A DNA stretch of 64,000 nucleotides from Veillonella sp. (GTDB lineage: Bacteria; Bacillota; Negativicutes; Veillonellales; Veillonellaceae): assembly GCF_041333735.1 (NCBI RefSeq), contig NZ_JBGKFB010000001.1, forward strand, positions 1,374,501-1,438,500, in the 5' to 3' direction. Both the position numbers and the translations under genes were made by a program. Positions 9,261 to 18,647 of the stretch are shown piece after piece. The stretch's first letter is position 1. Each line of letters starts with the position of its first letter. The notes below the pieces were generated by a model, which worked only from the letters and a program-made list of their open reading frames with translations, was not told the DNA's origin and did no database searches.

Positions 9261-10100
9261 ATGAGTAAGCCACAACAAACAATAAAACAGGCTGTTTCAT
9301 ATCAAGGGATTGGCCTTCATAGCGGTGAACCAGTAAATATGGTTTTTAAACCTGCACCTGAAAATACAGGAATTGTGTTTGTCCGCACGGACATTGAAGG
9401 TCATCCTTCTGTGCGAGCACACATTGATAATGTGACGAACACTATGCGCGCTACTACATTGGAAAATGGTGAAGCGAAGGTTTTCACTGTAGAACATGTG
9501 ATGGCTGCGTTCAGTGCTATGAATATTGATAACTGTTATATCGAGATGGATTCTCCTGAACCTCCTGTAGGTGATGGCAGTAGTGCAGTTTTTATAGGTC
9601 TCATAGAAGAGGCAGGCATTCAAGAACAAACAGCGCCACGTCAAGTATATAAAGTGACACGTTCTCACGCTATATATGATGGTGATCGTTTTGTAGTTAT
9701 TTTGCCATATGACGGCTATCGCATTACATTTACATCGATTAACAGCCATCCGTTACTTGGTACGCAACATTGTGATTTTGAAGTTTCGCCAGAATACTTT
9801 AAAGAACACATCGGTGCTGCTAGAACTATCGGATTTATGAAGGAATTAGAACAATTACAGGCTATGGGCCTTGCAAAAGGTGGTAACCTAGATAATGCAT
9901 TAGTCTATGATGATGAGAAGTGTTTGTCTGTACCTCGCTTTGACGACGAATTAGTTCGTCACAAAGCATTAGATGTAATGGGCGACTTATTCTTATTGGG
10001 ACCAATTGAAGGTCATGTAATTGCTTTAAAATCGAGTCATGAATTAAATTCAAGATTGGCTCGCAGTATAATGGAAGAAATAAGGGAGACACAGCCATGA
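9261..10100 (+). CDS. lpxC: LpxC, UDP-3-O-acyl-N-acetylglucosamine deacetylase
   Basis: Zinc-dependent deacetylase, the committed step of lipid A synthesis. The 279-residue protein has the two-domain LpxC fold. Zinc ligands are visible as His79 in TVEHVMAA, and His234 and Asp238 in RHKALDVMGDLFLLG. The fatty-acyl-tunnel region (GAARTIGFMKELEQL) is present. It is slightly shorter than the E. coli enzyme (305). Its stop overlaps the fabZ ATG by 4 nt, so translation is coupled to fabZ, the enzyme that competes for the same hydroxyacyl-ACP pool. Confidence 0.96.
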   Translation: MSKPQQTIKQAVSYQGIGLHSGEPVNMVFKPAPENTGIVFVRTDIEGHPSVRAHIDNVTNTMRATTLENGEAKVFTVEHVMAAFSAMNIDNCYIEMDSPEPPVGDGSSAVFIGLIEEAGIQEQTAPRQVYKVTRSHAIYDGDRFVVILPYDGYRITFTSINSHPLLGTQHCDFEVSPEYFKEHIGAARTIGFMKELEQLQAMGLAKGGNLDNALVYDDEKCLSVPRFDDELVRHKALDVMGDLFLLGPIEGHVIALKSSHELNSRLARSIMEEIRETQP

Positions 10101-10522
10101 TTCTTAATCACGAAGACATTTTAGAAATTTTACCTCATCGTTATCCTATGCTTTTGGTAGATCGCATCGTTGAGTTAGAACCAATGAAACGTGCTGTGGG
10201 CATTAAAAATGCTACATTCAACGAATTGTTCTTCCAAGGACACTTCCCAGGTAATCCAGTAATGCCAGGTGTACTATTGACTGAGGCTATTGCTCAAGTT
10301 GGTGGTATTGCATTACTATATCCTGAAGAAAATCGCGGTCTTACACCTATGTTTACAGGTATTGATAAAGTACGTTTCCGTCACCCTGTAAAACCTGGTG
10401 ACCAAGTGCGCATGGAAGTGGATATTGTTAAAATCAAAGGTAAAATGGGTAAGGTTGAAGGCCGTGCCTATGTTGGCGACAAATTGTGTGCTAGCGGTGA
10501 ATACATGTTTGCCCTTGTATAA
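10097..10522 (+). CDS. fabZ: FabZ, 3-hydroxyacyl-ACP dehydratase
   Basis: Hot-dog-fold dehydratase of fatty acid elongation, 141 residues. The catalytic His and Glu are in GHFPGNPVMPGVLLTEAIAQ (His about 49, Glu about 63). Opening LPHRYPMLLVDRI is typical. It overlaps lpxC by 4 nt and precedes lpxA. This order (lpxC-fabZ-lpxA) couples fatty acid supply to lipid A synthesis. Confidence 0.96.
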   Translation: MILNHEDILEILPHRYPMLLVDRIVELEPMKRAVGIKNATFNELFFQGHFPGNPVMPGVLLTEAIAQVGGIALLYPEENRGLTPMFTGIDKVRFRHPVKPGDQVRMEVDIVKIKGKMGKVEGRAYVGDKLCASGEYMFALV

Positions 10523-10541
10523 TGATTGAGGAGTGATTGTA

Positions 10542-11354
10542 GTGATAGTTGTAGGCATGGAAAATGCAGAATCCAACATCCATAGTACAGCCATAGTCCA
10601 TCCAAATGCTAAATTGGGCAAAGATGTAATCGTAGGTCCTGGCGCTGTAATCGGCGAACACGTCGAGATTGGCGATGGCACACAAATCGGTGCACATGTT
10701 GTAATTGGTGGTTGGACAACCATTGGTAAGCGTTGCGAGATTTATCCTAACGCATCTATTGGGTTGGAACCGCAAGATTTAAAATTTAAAGGCGAAAAAA
10801 GCTATTGTAATATTGGCGATGAAACGGTTATCCGTGAATTCGTAACTATTAGCCGCGCTACTGGAGAAGGTGAAGAAACACGTGTGGGCAATAATTGCTT
10901 GCTTCAAGCATGTACACATGTGGCTCATAACTGTATCGTTGGCAATAATGTAATTATGAGTAACTGTGCAGGCCTTGCTGGTCACGCTATCGTTGAAGAT
11001 CGCGTTGTTATTGGTGGCCTTGCAGGTATCCATCAGTTTGTTAAAATTGGTCGTAATGCAATGGTTGGCGGTATGGCGAAGGTGGTTCAAGATATTCCAC
11101 CATATGTCATTGCTGATGGTCAACCAGCACGTGTTATTGGCCTTAACTCTGTTGGTTTGTCTCGTGCGGGCATTTCAGAAGACGTACGCCGAGATTTAAA
11201 ACAAGCATTCCGTATTATTTATCGTTCAGGCTTTAGTTTATCTAAGGCTATTGAAGAAATGGAAATGCAACTTGATTCTTCTGTAGAAATTGAAAATTTA
11301 TTACGCTTCTTACGCAATGCCGATCGTGGTATTATGCGTACACGTCGCGACTAA
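10542..11354 (+). CDS. lpxA: LpxA, UDP-N-acetylglucosamine O-acyltransferase
   Basis: First step of lipid A synthesis: moves a 3-hydroxyacyl chain from ACP to the 3-OH of UDP-GlcNAc. A left-handed beta-helix of hexapeptide repeats is followed by a C-terminal helical domain (SRAGISEDVRRDLKQAFRI). The catalytic His is in HVAHNCIVG, about residue 129 from the chosen start. The frame opens with GTG at 10533, but that codon overlaps the GAGGAG ribosome site. GTG 10542 has correct spacing (8 nt) and is preferred (270 residues); ATG 10557 is a third option. The C-terminal part ends just before a strong terminator. Confidence 0.94.
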   Translation: MIVVGMENAESNIHSTAIVHPNAKLGKDVIVGPGAVIGEHVEIGDGTQIGAHVVIGGWTTIGKRCEIYPNASIGLEPQDLKFKGEKSYCNIGDETVIREFVTISRATGEGEETRVGNNCLLQACTHVAHNCIVGNNVIMSNCAGLAGHAIVEDRVVIGGLAGIHQFVKIGRNAMVGGMAKVVQDIPPYVIADGQPARVIGLNSVGLSRAGISEDVRRDLKQAFRIIYRSGFSLSKAIEEMEMQLDSSVEIENLLRFLRNADRGIMRTRRD

Positions 11355-11358
11355 TTCC

Positions 11359-11389
11359 AAAGACCTCGTACTAAGTACGAGGTCTTTTT
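11359..11389 (+). terminator. Intrinsic terminator after lpxA
   Basis: AAAGACCTCGTAC pairs perfectly with GTACGAGGTCTTT around a 4-nt loop, followed by T residues. It closes the lpxC-fabZ-lpxA unit. Confidence 0.9.
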
Positions 11390-11693
11390 ATGTACTTTAT
11401 AAATATCATGCTTTTAATGGGATGTGAAATTTATAACATTAGGTCATAAATATAAAATATTTTGATAAAATATTTGAAGTTTTTTTACGTTCATAAGACG
11501 TAAAATGAGGAATGAAAAAATTCTACTAAAATGTTGAAGAAATAGGCGTAAAACATGGTGTTTTAATGGTAAAAAGTGCCTATTTATAGTACAATATATT
11601 GTATATGATTATGTCTTTTTTGAGGCATTAAGTATTGTAAATTTGTAATCACTTATTGATATATAGGCCGTAGGTCATCTAGGAGGTATAGTC
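11390..11693 (+). promoter_or_regulatory. AT-rich region upstream of lpxI with two inverted repeats
   Basis: No gene seen. Two operator-like dyads are present: TTTTACGT-7-ACGTAAAA (11483-11505) and TAAAACA-3-TGTTTTA (11549-11565). Both contain CGTAAAA half-sites. A TACAAT near 11590 could be a -10 box with a weak -35. The lpxI start has an AGGAGG site at 11681. Regulatory function is inferred only from symmetry. Confidence 0.4.
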
Positions 11694-12530
11694 TTGGCAA
11701 AGGTAGGATTGATTGCAGGCATTGGCGTTTTGCCTGTAGAATTCATGCGCGCTGCTCATGTATTAGGTCATGAGGTAGTGGTTATCGGTGTAGTTCCAGA
11801 TGTAGACCCGGCTTTAAAGGCTGAGGCCGATGCCTTCTATGATATTGGTGTTGCCAAATTAGGTAAGATTTTTAAAACCTTGAAAAAAGAAGGCGTTGAA
11901 GAATTAACTATGTTAGGTAAAGTGACTAAGGAAATTCTCTTCAAAGGTCTTACATTCCCTGATTTAAAAACATTAGGTATTCTTAATCGCCTTAAAAATC
12001 GTAAAGATGACACTATCATGCTCGCCATCGTAGATGAAATCGAACGAGAAGGGTTTAAAGTGTTAGATCAAACCGTATACCTTAAACCATTTATGCCAAA
12101 GGTGGGGGTGCTTTCAAAAACACAGCCTACTGATGAACAATGGGCAGATATTTGCTTTGGCTTTGAACTAGCTAAGCAAATGGGTGGACTTGATATTGGT
12201 CAAACAGTAGTTGTAAAACATAAAGCGGCTATGGCTATTGAAGCTATTGAGGGCACTGATAAATGCATTTTGCGTGGCGGTGAATTAGGCCGTGGCGATG
12301 CAGTTGTCGTTAAAACGGAAAAGCCAAATCAAGATGTTCGTTTTGATGTTCCTGCTGTAGGGATAAAAACATTAATGTCCATGATTGATAGTGGATGTAA
12401 AGTCCTTGCTGTAGAGGCTGAAAAGACTATTTTTGTTCAACAACAAGATGTACTAGATTTGGCAAACCGTCATGGTATTGTTATCTGTGCTGTTGACCAA
12501 GAGTTTGTAGATTCCAGAAAGGATGCATAA
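11694..12530 (+). CDS. lpxI: LpxI, UDP-2,3-diacylglucosamine pyrophosphatase
   Basis: DUF1009/LpxI family, 278 residues. It cleaves UDP-2,3-diacylglucosamine to lipid X, the step done by LpxH in E. coli. Family features seen: opening VGLIAGIGVLPVEF, the GKVTKE region around residues 75-80, the conserved GGLDIGQTVVVK, and LRGGELGRGDAVVVK in the catalytic half. The start is TTG behind AGGAGG. The stop overlaps the lpxB ATG by one base. No LpxH-like gene is in the window. Confidence 0.93.
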   Translation: MAKVGLIAGIGVLPVEFMRAAHVLGHEVVVIGVVPDVDPALKAEADAFYDIGVAKLGKIFKTLKKEGVEELTMLGKVTKEILFKGLTFPDLKTLGILNRLKNRKDDTIMLAIVDEIEREGFKVLDQTVYLKPFMPKVGVLSKTQPTDEQWADICFGFELAKQMGGLDIGQTVVVKHKAAMAIEAIEGTDKCILRGGELGRGDAVVVKTEKPNQDVRFDVPAVGIKTLMSMIDSGCKVLAVEAEKTIFVQQQDVLDLANRHGIVICAVDQEFVDSRKDA

Positions 12531-13672
12531 TGAAAGTCATGTTTTCTGCCGGTGAAGCATCCGGTGATACTCATGCAGCCAGTGTTGCTAATGCACTGAA
12601 AGAAATAGATCCTTCGGTTGACATGTTTGGCATGGGCGGTACCTTGATGGAACGCGCTGGTGTTCGCATCGTATATGATATTAAAAATTTAGGCGTTATT
12701 GGGCTTGTAGAGATTGTAAAATCACTACCGAAATTCTTTAAACTTCGCACCTACTTAAAACGTGTCATGATGAAGGAAAAACCAGATATTCTCGTCTGTG
12801 TAGATTACCCTGGTTTTAATATGAAACTAGCAGCTGTAGCTCATGAATTGGGAATTCCCGTTCTTTATTATATTGCTCCTACGATTTGGGCATGGCATAG
12901 TAGCCGTGGTAATACAATTCGCAAGTATGTCACTAAGGTAGCATCTATCTTTCCTTTTGAAGCTGAAGCGTATCGTAAATATAAATGCAATGTAGAATTT
13001 GTAGGCCATCCACTATTGGATATCGTACATCCTACGATGAGCAAAGAAGAGGCTGAGGAATATTTTGGAGCTCGTAAAGATGCTAAAAAAGTATTGCTCA
13101 TGCCAGGTAGCCGTAAGCAAGAGGTGCTATCCTTGCTAGATACGATGTTAAAAAGTGGTGAGCAATTGATGGCGAACCATGAGGATATTCAATTCTTCTT
13201 GCCTCGCGCACATACCATCGATCGTAGTGAATTAGAAACTTTCATCGATGCTCACAAAGTTCCGGTGACGATTACAGAAGATCATACCTATGATTTGATG
13301 CAGATTTGTGATGTGTGTCTCGCTGCATCAGGTACAGCTACATTAGAAACAGCTATGATGGAGTTACCAACTGTTTTATTGTATCGAGTATCTCCAATTA
13401 CATATGGCATTGGTAAGATGGTCGTCAATGTGACGCATGTAGGTTTGCCAAACATTGTAGCAGGCAAAGAAGTAATTCCTGAGTTATTACAAGATGCAGT
13501 GACACCTGAGGCTATTGTATCCCTTGTGGAACCTCTTCTAACTGATGTTGAGCGCAATGAAGCGATGCGTAGCGAATTGCGTGAAGTACATCATAAATTA
13601 GGTGAACCAGGTGCTGTAAAGCGTGTAGCAGAACTGGTATATAACCTCGGTAAGGAGAAATGTAATGAATAG
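12530..13672 (+). CDS. lpxB: LpxB, lipid A disaccharide synthase
   Basis: GT19 glycosyltransferase joining lipid X and UDP-2,3-diacylglucosamine to the tetraacyl disaccharide. 380 residues with the N-terminal FSAGEASGDTHAA motif, YYIAPTIWAWHSSR and the C-terminal donor-site part (LAASGTATLETAMMELPTVL, DVTP-like QDAVTPEAI). It overlaps both neighbours (lpxI by 1 nt, msbA by 8 nt), so translation is coupled. Confidence 0.96.
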   Translation: MKVMFSAGEASGDTHAASVANALKEIDPSVDMFGMGGTLMERAGVRIVYDIKNLGVIGLVEIVKSLPKFFKLRTYLKRVMMKEKPDILVCVDYPGFNMKLAAVAHELGIPVLYYIAPTIWAWHSSRGNTIRKYVTKVASIFPFEAEAYRKYKCNVEFVGHPLLDIVHPTMSKEEAEEYFGARKDAKKVLLMPGSRKQEVLSLLDTMLKSGEQLMANHEDIQFFLPRAHTIDRSELETFIDAHKVPVTITEDHTYDLMQICDVCLAASGTATLETAMMELPTVLLYRVSPITYGIGKMVVNVTHVGLPNIVAGKEVIPELLQDAVTPEAIVSLVEPLLTDVERNEAMRSELREVHHKLGEPGAVKRVAELVYNLGKEKCNE

Positions 13673-15395
13673 TTATTCTAGGCTCTTATATTTTGTAAAG
13701 CCTTATTATAAGCGCATGATTTTTGCAGTGTTCTGCATGATCGTCGCGGCTGCGGCATACTTGGTAGTGCCTTGGCTTATTAAAAATGTAGTAGACCAAG
13801 TATTAGATGAAAAGAATATGTTCATGTTGAACCTCATTGTAGGGGCTATCATTCTTATATTCTTAATTCGTGGTTTCGCTACATATGGTCAAACCTATAA
13901 TATGTCTTACATTGGTCAGCGTGTCATCATTGATGTACGGGAGGCCATCTTTAATCATCTACAAAAATTAAGCTTATCTTATTTTGATCGCCGTAAGACT
14001 GGCGTTATCATGAGTAATCTTACAAATGACGTTGCTGCTCTTCAGTCTGCAGTAGTTGATAACTTAATTTCCTTTATTACGGAATCTGTAACACTTATCG
14101 GTTCTCTTGTGTCTATGCTACTTATTGATTGGAAATTGACACTTGTTACCTTTATTACAGTTCCTGTAGTGCTAGTAATTATCAATGTATTCGGTAAAAA
14201 GCTTCGTGTAGCAGGTCATGATGTACAAGGCCGTATAGCTGATATTACGGCACTTTTACAAGAGGTCATCAGCGCTATTCGTGTAGTAAAATCTTTCGCC
14301 CGTGAAGATTTTGAACGGAAGCGTTTTGAAGATGAAAATGATCGCAACTTTAAAGCTGTTATTAAAGCTACTAAGTTGACTAGCTTATTAAGTCCAATGG
14401 TTGAGTTTTCTGCAGCTATTGCTGTAGCAGTCATCCTTTGGTATGGTGGCTATTCTGTAGTAACAGGAACTATTACAGCAGGTTCTTTGATTGCGTTCCT
14501 AATTTATGCAATCAACTTGTCTAACCCTGTTAAACGTTTAAGCCAAGTATACGGCAATATTCAAAAAGCATTGGCTGCAGCTGATCGTGTATTTGAAATC
14601 TTAGATACTAAAACTGATGTTGTGGAAAAACAAGATGCTATTACATTGCCATCCATTAAAGGTAATGTAGAGTTTAAAGATGTTTCATTCTCTTATGATG
14701 GTGAAAAAACAGCGCTCGAAAACTTTACTTTGTCTGTTAAGGCTGGTGAAAGTGTAGCTCTTGTTGGTCCATCTGGCGCAGGTAAAACGACTCTTGCGAA
14801 TTTGTTACCTCGCTTCTACGATGTAACAGGCGGTGCTATCACGATAGATGGTTATGATGTAAAAGACGTTACATTTAAATCGTTACGTGAACAAATTGGC
14901 CTTGTACCACAAGAAACTGTGTTGTTTAATGCTACAATTAAAGAGAACATCTTGTATGGTCGATTAGATGCTACTGATGAAGAAGTATATGAAGCTGCTA
15001 AGGCTGCTAATGTACTTGAATTCGTAGAGAAGATGCCTGATGGTCTTGACACAGTGGTGGGCGAGCGAGGCAGTTCCTTATCTGGTGGTCAACGTCAACG
15101 TGTGGCTATTGCACGTGCTATTTTGAAAGACCCACGTATTCTAATTCTTGATGAAGCAACATCTGCATTAGATACAGAAAGTGAAAAGCTTGTACAAGAG
15201 GCGCTAGATCGCCTTATGAAAGGGCGTACTGCATTTGTAATTGCCCATCGATTGAGCACAGTTCAAAATGCTCATCAAATTGTTGTACTTAATCAAGGCC
15301 ACTTGGTAGAGCAGGGGACTCACCAAGAGCTATTAGCTGTTGATGGCGGATTGTACAATCATCTCTATTCCGTTCAATTCTCCAACAAAGGATAA
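13665..15395 (+). CDS. msbA: MsbA-type lipid A flippase ABC transporter
   Basis: Half-size ABC exporter, 576 residues: a six-helix membrane domain (about 15-310) and an ATPase domain with Walker A GPSGAGKTT (about residues 369-377), signature LSGGQ, Walker B ILILDEATSALD and H-loop AHRLS. In this cluster, between lpxB and waaA, the expected job is flipping lipid A-core across the inner membrane. Family alone cannot distinguish MsbA from other multidrug-type exporters; the context decides. Confidence 0.88.
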   Translation: MNSYSRLLYFVKPYYKRMIFAVFCMIVAAAAYLVVPWLIKNVVDQVLDEKNMFMLNLIVGAIILIFLIRGFATYGQTYNMSYIGQRVIIDVREAIFNHLQKLSLSYFDRRKTGVIMSNLTNDVAALQSAVVDNLISFITESVTLIGSLVSMLLIDWKLTLVTFITVPVVLVIINVFGKKLRVAGHDVQGRIADITALLQEVISAIRVVKSFAREDFERKRFEDENDRNFKAVIKATKLTSLLSPMVEFSAAIAVAVILWYGGYSVVTGTITAGSLIAFLIYAINLSNPVKRLSQVYGNIQKALAAADRVFEILDTKTDVVEKQDAITLPSIKGNVEFKDVSFSYDGEKTALENFTLSVKAGESVALVGPSGAGKTTLANLLPRFYDVTGGAITIDGYDVKDVTFKSLREQIGLVPQETVLFNATIKENILYGRLDATDEEVYEAAKAANVLEFVEKMPDGLDTVVGERGSSLSGGQRQRVAIARAILKDPRILILDEATSALDTESEKLVQEALDRLMKGRTAFVIAHRLSTVQNAHQIVVLNQGHLVEQGTHQELLAVDGGLYNHLYSVQFSNKG

Positions 15396-15397
15396 CC

Positions 15398-16702
15398 ATG
15401 TACTGGATATATAATGTATTGCTCATAATCTATTGGATCGGCTTGATACCGGTTATTCTATACCGTCTCGCCTTTGAAGAAGGTTTTTATGAGCGTATCA
15501 AACAGAGTGCAGGCTATATGCCAGCCTCACTACTAAAGAAAATTGAAGGACGTCGTGCTATTTGGATTCATGCGGCTTCTGTAGGGGAAATTGTAGCTAC
15601 TAGTCCATTAGTAAAAGAGGTAAAAAAGGAATTTCCAGAAGCGGTTGTTGTAGTATCTGTTGTAACTGCTACAGGTCACGCAATGGCCCATCGCATTATT
15701 CCTGAGGCAGAAGGAATTATTTTCTTCCCTCTTGATTTGCCGTATTTGACACGTAAGATTTTGCATATTATTAAGCCAATTGCTATCTTGCTTGTAGAAA
15801 CAGAAATTTGGCCTAACTTCTTGCGTATCGCTCAATCAGAAAATATTCCTGTTATGATGGTTAATGGTCGTATTTCTGATCGTAGTATGAAACGCTATAA
15901 ATATATTAGTGCATTCACAAAAGAAATGTTGCGTTCCATTGAGCGTTTCTGTATGCAATCAAAATTTGATGCAGCACATATTGAAGTGCTAGGTGCCCAA
16001 ACATCTGATATTACCGTAACAGGTAATATGAAATATGACCAAACGTATGCCACTGTATCAGCTGAAGAAAAACAATCTCTTCTTGAAGAGTTTGGCTTTG
16101 GTAATAATCATCCAATCATCATTGCTGGTAGTACACATAAGGGTGAGGAAGAAACAATCTTTGCGACATTTAAACAAGTCTTACAAGAATATCCTCAAGC
16201 TCGTTTATTAATTGCACCTCGTGAGATATATCGTGGTCATGATGTACAAACGCTAGCGAAACGTTATGAATTGAATGCTATTTGTCGTAGTGATATGACA
16301 GAGCCAGTTCATGAAGGAATACCTGTAGTTGTTTTAGATACTATCGGTGAACTTGGTCGTTTATATAGTTTAGGGGATATCATTTTTGTAGGCGGTTCTC
16401 TTGTTAAGACTGGGGGCCATAATATTCTCGAGCCTGCCGCACATGGGAAACCAATTCTTGTGGGACCATATATGTTTAACTTCAAAGAGATTTTTGGTTT
16501 ATTAAACTCTCGTCATGCTTGTGAGCAAGTGAAGAATGGCAAAGAGTTAACTGCTATGGTATTGCGCTTATGTAAAGATAAGGGTTTGGCGATGGAAATG
16601 GGGCAAAACTGCCTTGATATTATTAGAGAAAATCGCGGCGCAACACAACGCAATACACAAGAGTTACGTCAACTCTTTGAAAAACACCATATTGTTCCAT
16701 AA
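15398..16702 (+). CDS. waaA: WaaA (KdtA), Kdo transferase
   Basis: GT30 glycosyltransferase that adds Kdo from CMP-Kdo to lipid IVA. 434 residues with an N-terminal membrane anchor (about 3-22), the acceptor motif IWIHAASVGE, the middle VTGNMKYD and donor-site features (GGSLVKTGGHNILEPAAHGKPI). It starts 2 nt after msbA. Only one Kdo transferase gene is seen, so whether it adds one or two Kdo units is unknown. Confidence 0.95.
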   Translation: MYWIYNVLLIIYWIGLIPVILYRLAFEEGFYERIKQSAGYMPASLLKKIEGRRAIWIHAASVGEIVATSPLVKEVKKEFPEAVVVVSVVTATGHAMAHRIIPEAEGIIFFPLDLPYLTRKILHIIKPIAILLVETEIWPNFLRIAQSENIPVMMVNGRISDRSMKRYKYISAFTKEMLRSIERFCMQSKFDAAHIEVLGAQTSDITVTGNMKYDQTYATVSAEEKQSLLEEFGFGNNHPIIIAGSTHKGEEETIFATFKQVLQEYPQARLLIAPREIYRGHDVQTLAKRYELNAICRSDMTEPVHEGIPVVVLDTIGELGRLYSLGDIIFVGGSLVKTGGHNILEPAAHGKPILVGPYMFNFKEIFGLLNSRHACEQVKNGKELTAMVLRLCKDKGLAMEMGQNCLDIIRENRGATQRNTQELRQLFEKHHIVP

Positions 16703-16758
16703 GATCGATATGATTTATTACATTCATCTATGATGTTGCATAATAGGAGGAGTCACCT

Positions 16759-17871
16759 ATGAGTGGGGAATCATTATTCAAATCCATTGTTAGTGGTGAA
16801 AATCAATCCATACTAGGTGATATAGCTCGTTCTAGCTTAGGCTTTCTAAGTAAAGGTTACGAAAAGGCTGTATCAATACGAAACGATCGCTTTGATGCGG
16901 GGAAAGGGGTTACTAAAGTTACTGTACCTGTTATCAGTGTTGGTAATATTACTGCAGGTGGTACTGGTAAAACGCCAATGGTGAGATTTATATGTGATGT
17001 ACTCGCCCAAAAAGGTCTTCATCCTACAGTGCTTAGCCGTGGCTATCGAGCTGAAGATAACAAGAAAAATATAATTATTTCCAAAGATGGAGCAATGTTA
17101 GTAGAGCCATCTATCAGTGGTGATGAAGCTTGGCTATTGGCTAAGGTATTACAAAAGTCCAATGTAATTATCGGTCGCGAACGGGCTCTATCGGCAAAAA
17201 TTGCTATAGATGAGCTCGGAGCAGATTGTTTAGTTATGGATGATGGTTTTCAACATCGTGCATTAGCTCGAGATATTGATATCGTTCTTATTGATGCATC
17301 TAATCCATTTGGTTATGACCATGTATTGCCTCGCGGTTTATTGCGCGAGCCTCTTAGTGGGTTAGAGCGAGCTAATATTATTGTTCTCACAAAGGTTGAT
17401 CAAGTGGCTCCTGGTGTTGTTTCCGGAATTCGTAAGCGTTTAGCGCATATGTTACCTAATACACCTGTATATGAAACAATCCACAAGCCTCACTGTATGT
17501 ATACCTTAGAAGAGTGGGCTAATGGAGAACCTGGTTCTTCTGTTGACGCGTATCAAGAGCATCGTATTATGGCTGTTAGTGGTATTGGGAATCCTCAATC
17601 CTTTACACAAACGATGACCGACATTGGGTATAATGTTGTTCATACAATGCCTTTTGGTGATCATCATAATTTTGAAAATGATGATGTTGTAGATATTTGG
17701 AAAGAGGCATTTGCTCATCAAGCGGATGCTATTTGTATAACTGAAAAAGATGCGGTGAAGCTAAGTCAATTGCATGCAATTGAAGACTTAAAAATACCGA
17801 TTCTAGTGCTATCTATTGGAATTGAATTTGTCTCTGGAAAGCAAGAATTCATAGAAAATTTAGAGATTTAG
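16759..17871 (+). CDS. lpxK: LpxK, tetraacyldisaccharide 4'-kinase
   Basis: P-loop kinase adding the 4'-phosphate to lipid A disaccharide. 370 residues. The P-loop is SVGNITAGGTGKTP (about residues 56-69), followed by VLSRGYRAE and the DDGFQHRALARDIDIVLID motif. It is preceded by a GGAGGAG ribosome site. The first 40 residues include a predicted amphipathic membrane-contact segment. Follows waaA in order, although in E. coli LpxK acts before WaaA. Confidence 0.95.
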   Translation: MSGESLFKSIVSGENQSILGDIARSSLGFLSKGYEKAVSIRNDRFDAGKGVTKVTVPVISVGNITAGGTGKTPMVRFICDVLAQKGLHPTVLSRGYRAEDNKKNIIISKDGAMLVEPSISGDEAWLLAKVLQKSNVIIGRERALSAKIAIDELGADCLVMDDGFQHRALARDIDIVLIDASNPFGYDHVLPRGLLREPLSGLERANIIVLTKVDQVAPGVVSGIRKRLAHMLPNTPVYETIHKPHCMYTLEEWANGEPGSSVDAYQEHRIMAVSGIGNPQSFTQTMTDIGYNVVHTMPFGDHHNFENDDVVDIWKEAFAHQADAICITEKDAVKLSQLHAIEDLKIPILVLSIGIEFVSGKQEFIENLEI

Positions 17872-17915
17872 TGTATAATAATAAGATACACGAATGACAG
17901 AAATGGGGTTTTATT

Positions 17916-18647
17916 GTGAAGTTTGGATGCGTTATTCCTGCTCGTTATGGTTCTACAAGATTACCAGGGAAACCATTAGCGGATATTGCAGGTAAACCAA
18001 TGATTGAACGGGTTTATGCAAGGGTGTCACAAGCGACAAAAACAGAATGTACTATTGTTGCTACCGATGATGATTGTGTTTATTCTGCTGTTCAAAACTT
18101 TGGGGGAGCTGTTATGATGACAGATCCTAATCACCCTACCGGAACTGACCGATTAGCCGAGGTTGCTAGTCATTATACAGACTTAGATGTCATTATTAAT
18201 GTTCAAGGTGATGAACCTATGATTGAGCCAAAACTCATTGATGACTTGGCCCAACTTTTTGAAGAAGATCCAAACTTACAGATGGCAACTGTTGCGACTC
18301 CTTTATTAGAGGATGAATACGATGAGCCATCTGCAGTAAAGGTTATTTTAAATAATCGCAATGATGCGATGTATTTTTCTCGGTCCTTAATCCCGTATCC
18401 ACGTCATGATTTTGTACGTGCTCCACTAAAACATATTGGTATCTATGCATATCGTAGAGATTTCTTGCTAAATTATGCAAAGATGGAACCAACACCAGCA
18501 GAGCAAACAGAATCGTTAGAGCAATTGCGCGCTCTTGAAAATGGCTATACTATTCGTGTTATTCTTACAGATAAACGATTTATCGGTGTTGATACACCGG
18601 AAGACTTAGCTCGTGTAAATGCAATCTACGAGCAAGAGGAGAAATAA
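17916..18647 (+). CDS. kdsB: KdsB, CMP-Kdo synthetase
   Basis: 3-deoxy-manno-octulosonate cytidylyltransferase, 243 residues, which activates Kdo with CTP. The N-terminal nucleotide-binding motif is IPARYGSTRLPGKPL; VNVQGDEPMIEP and the KHIGIYAYRRDFL region are also typical. GTG start after GGGG; the stop abuts the kdsA ATG. A TATAAT-like box at 17874 may give some separate transcription. Confidence 0.96.
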   Translation: MKFGCVIPARYGSTRLPGKPLADIAGKPMIERVYARVSQATKTECTIVATDDDCVYSAVQNFGGAVMMTDPNHPTGTDRLAEVASHYTDLDVIINVQGDEPMIEPKLIDDLAQLFEEDPNLQMATVATPLLEDEYDEPSAVKVILNNRNDAMYFSRSLIPYPRHDFVRAPLKHIGIYAYRRDFLLNYAKMEPTPAEQTESLEQLRALENGYTIRVILTDKRFIGVDTPEDLARVNAIYEQEEK

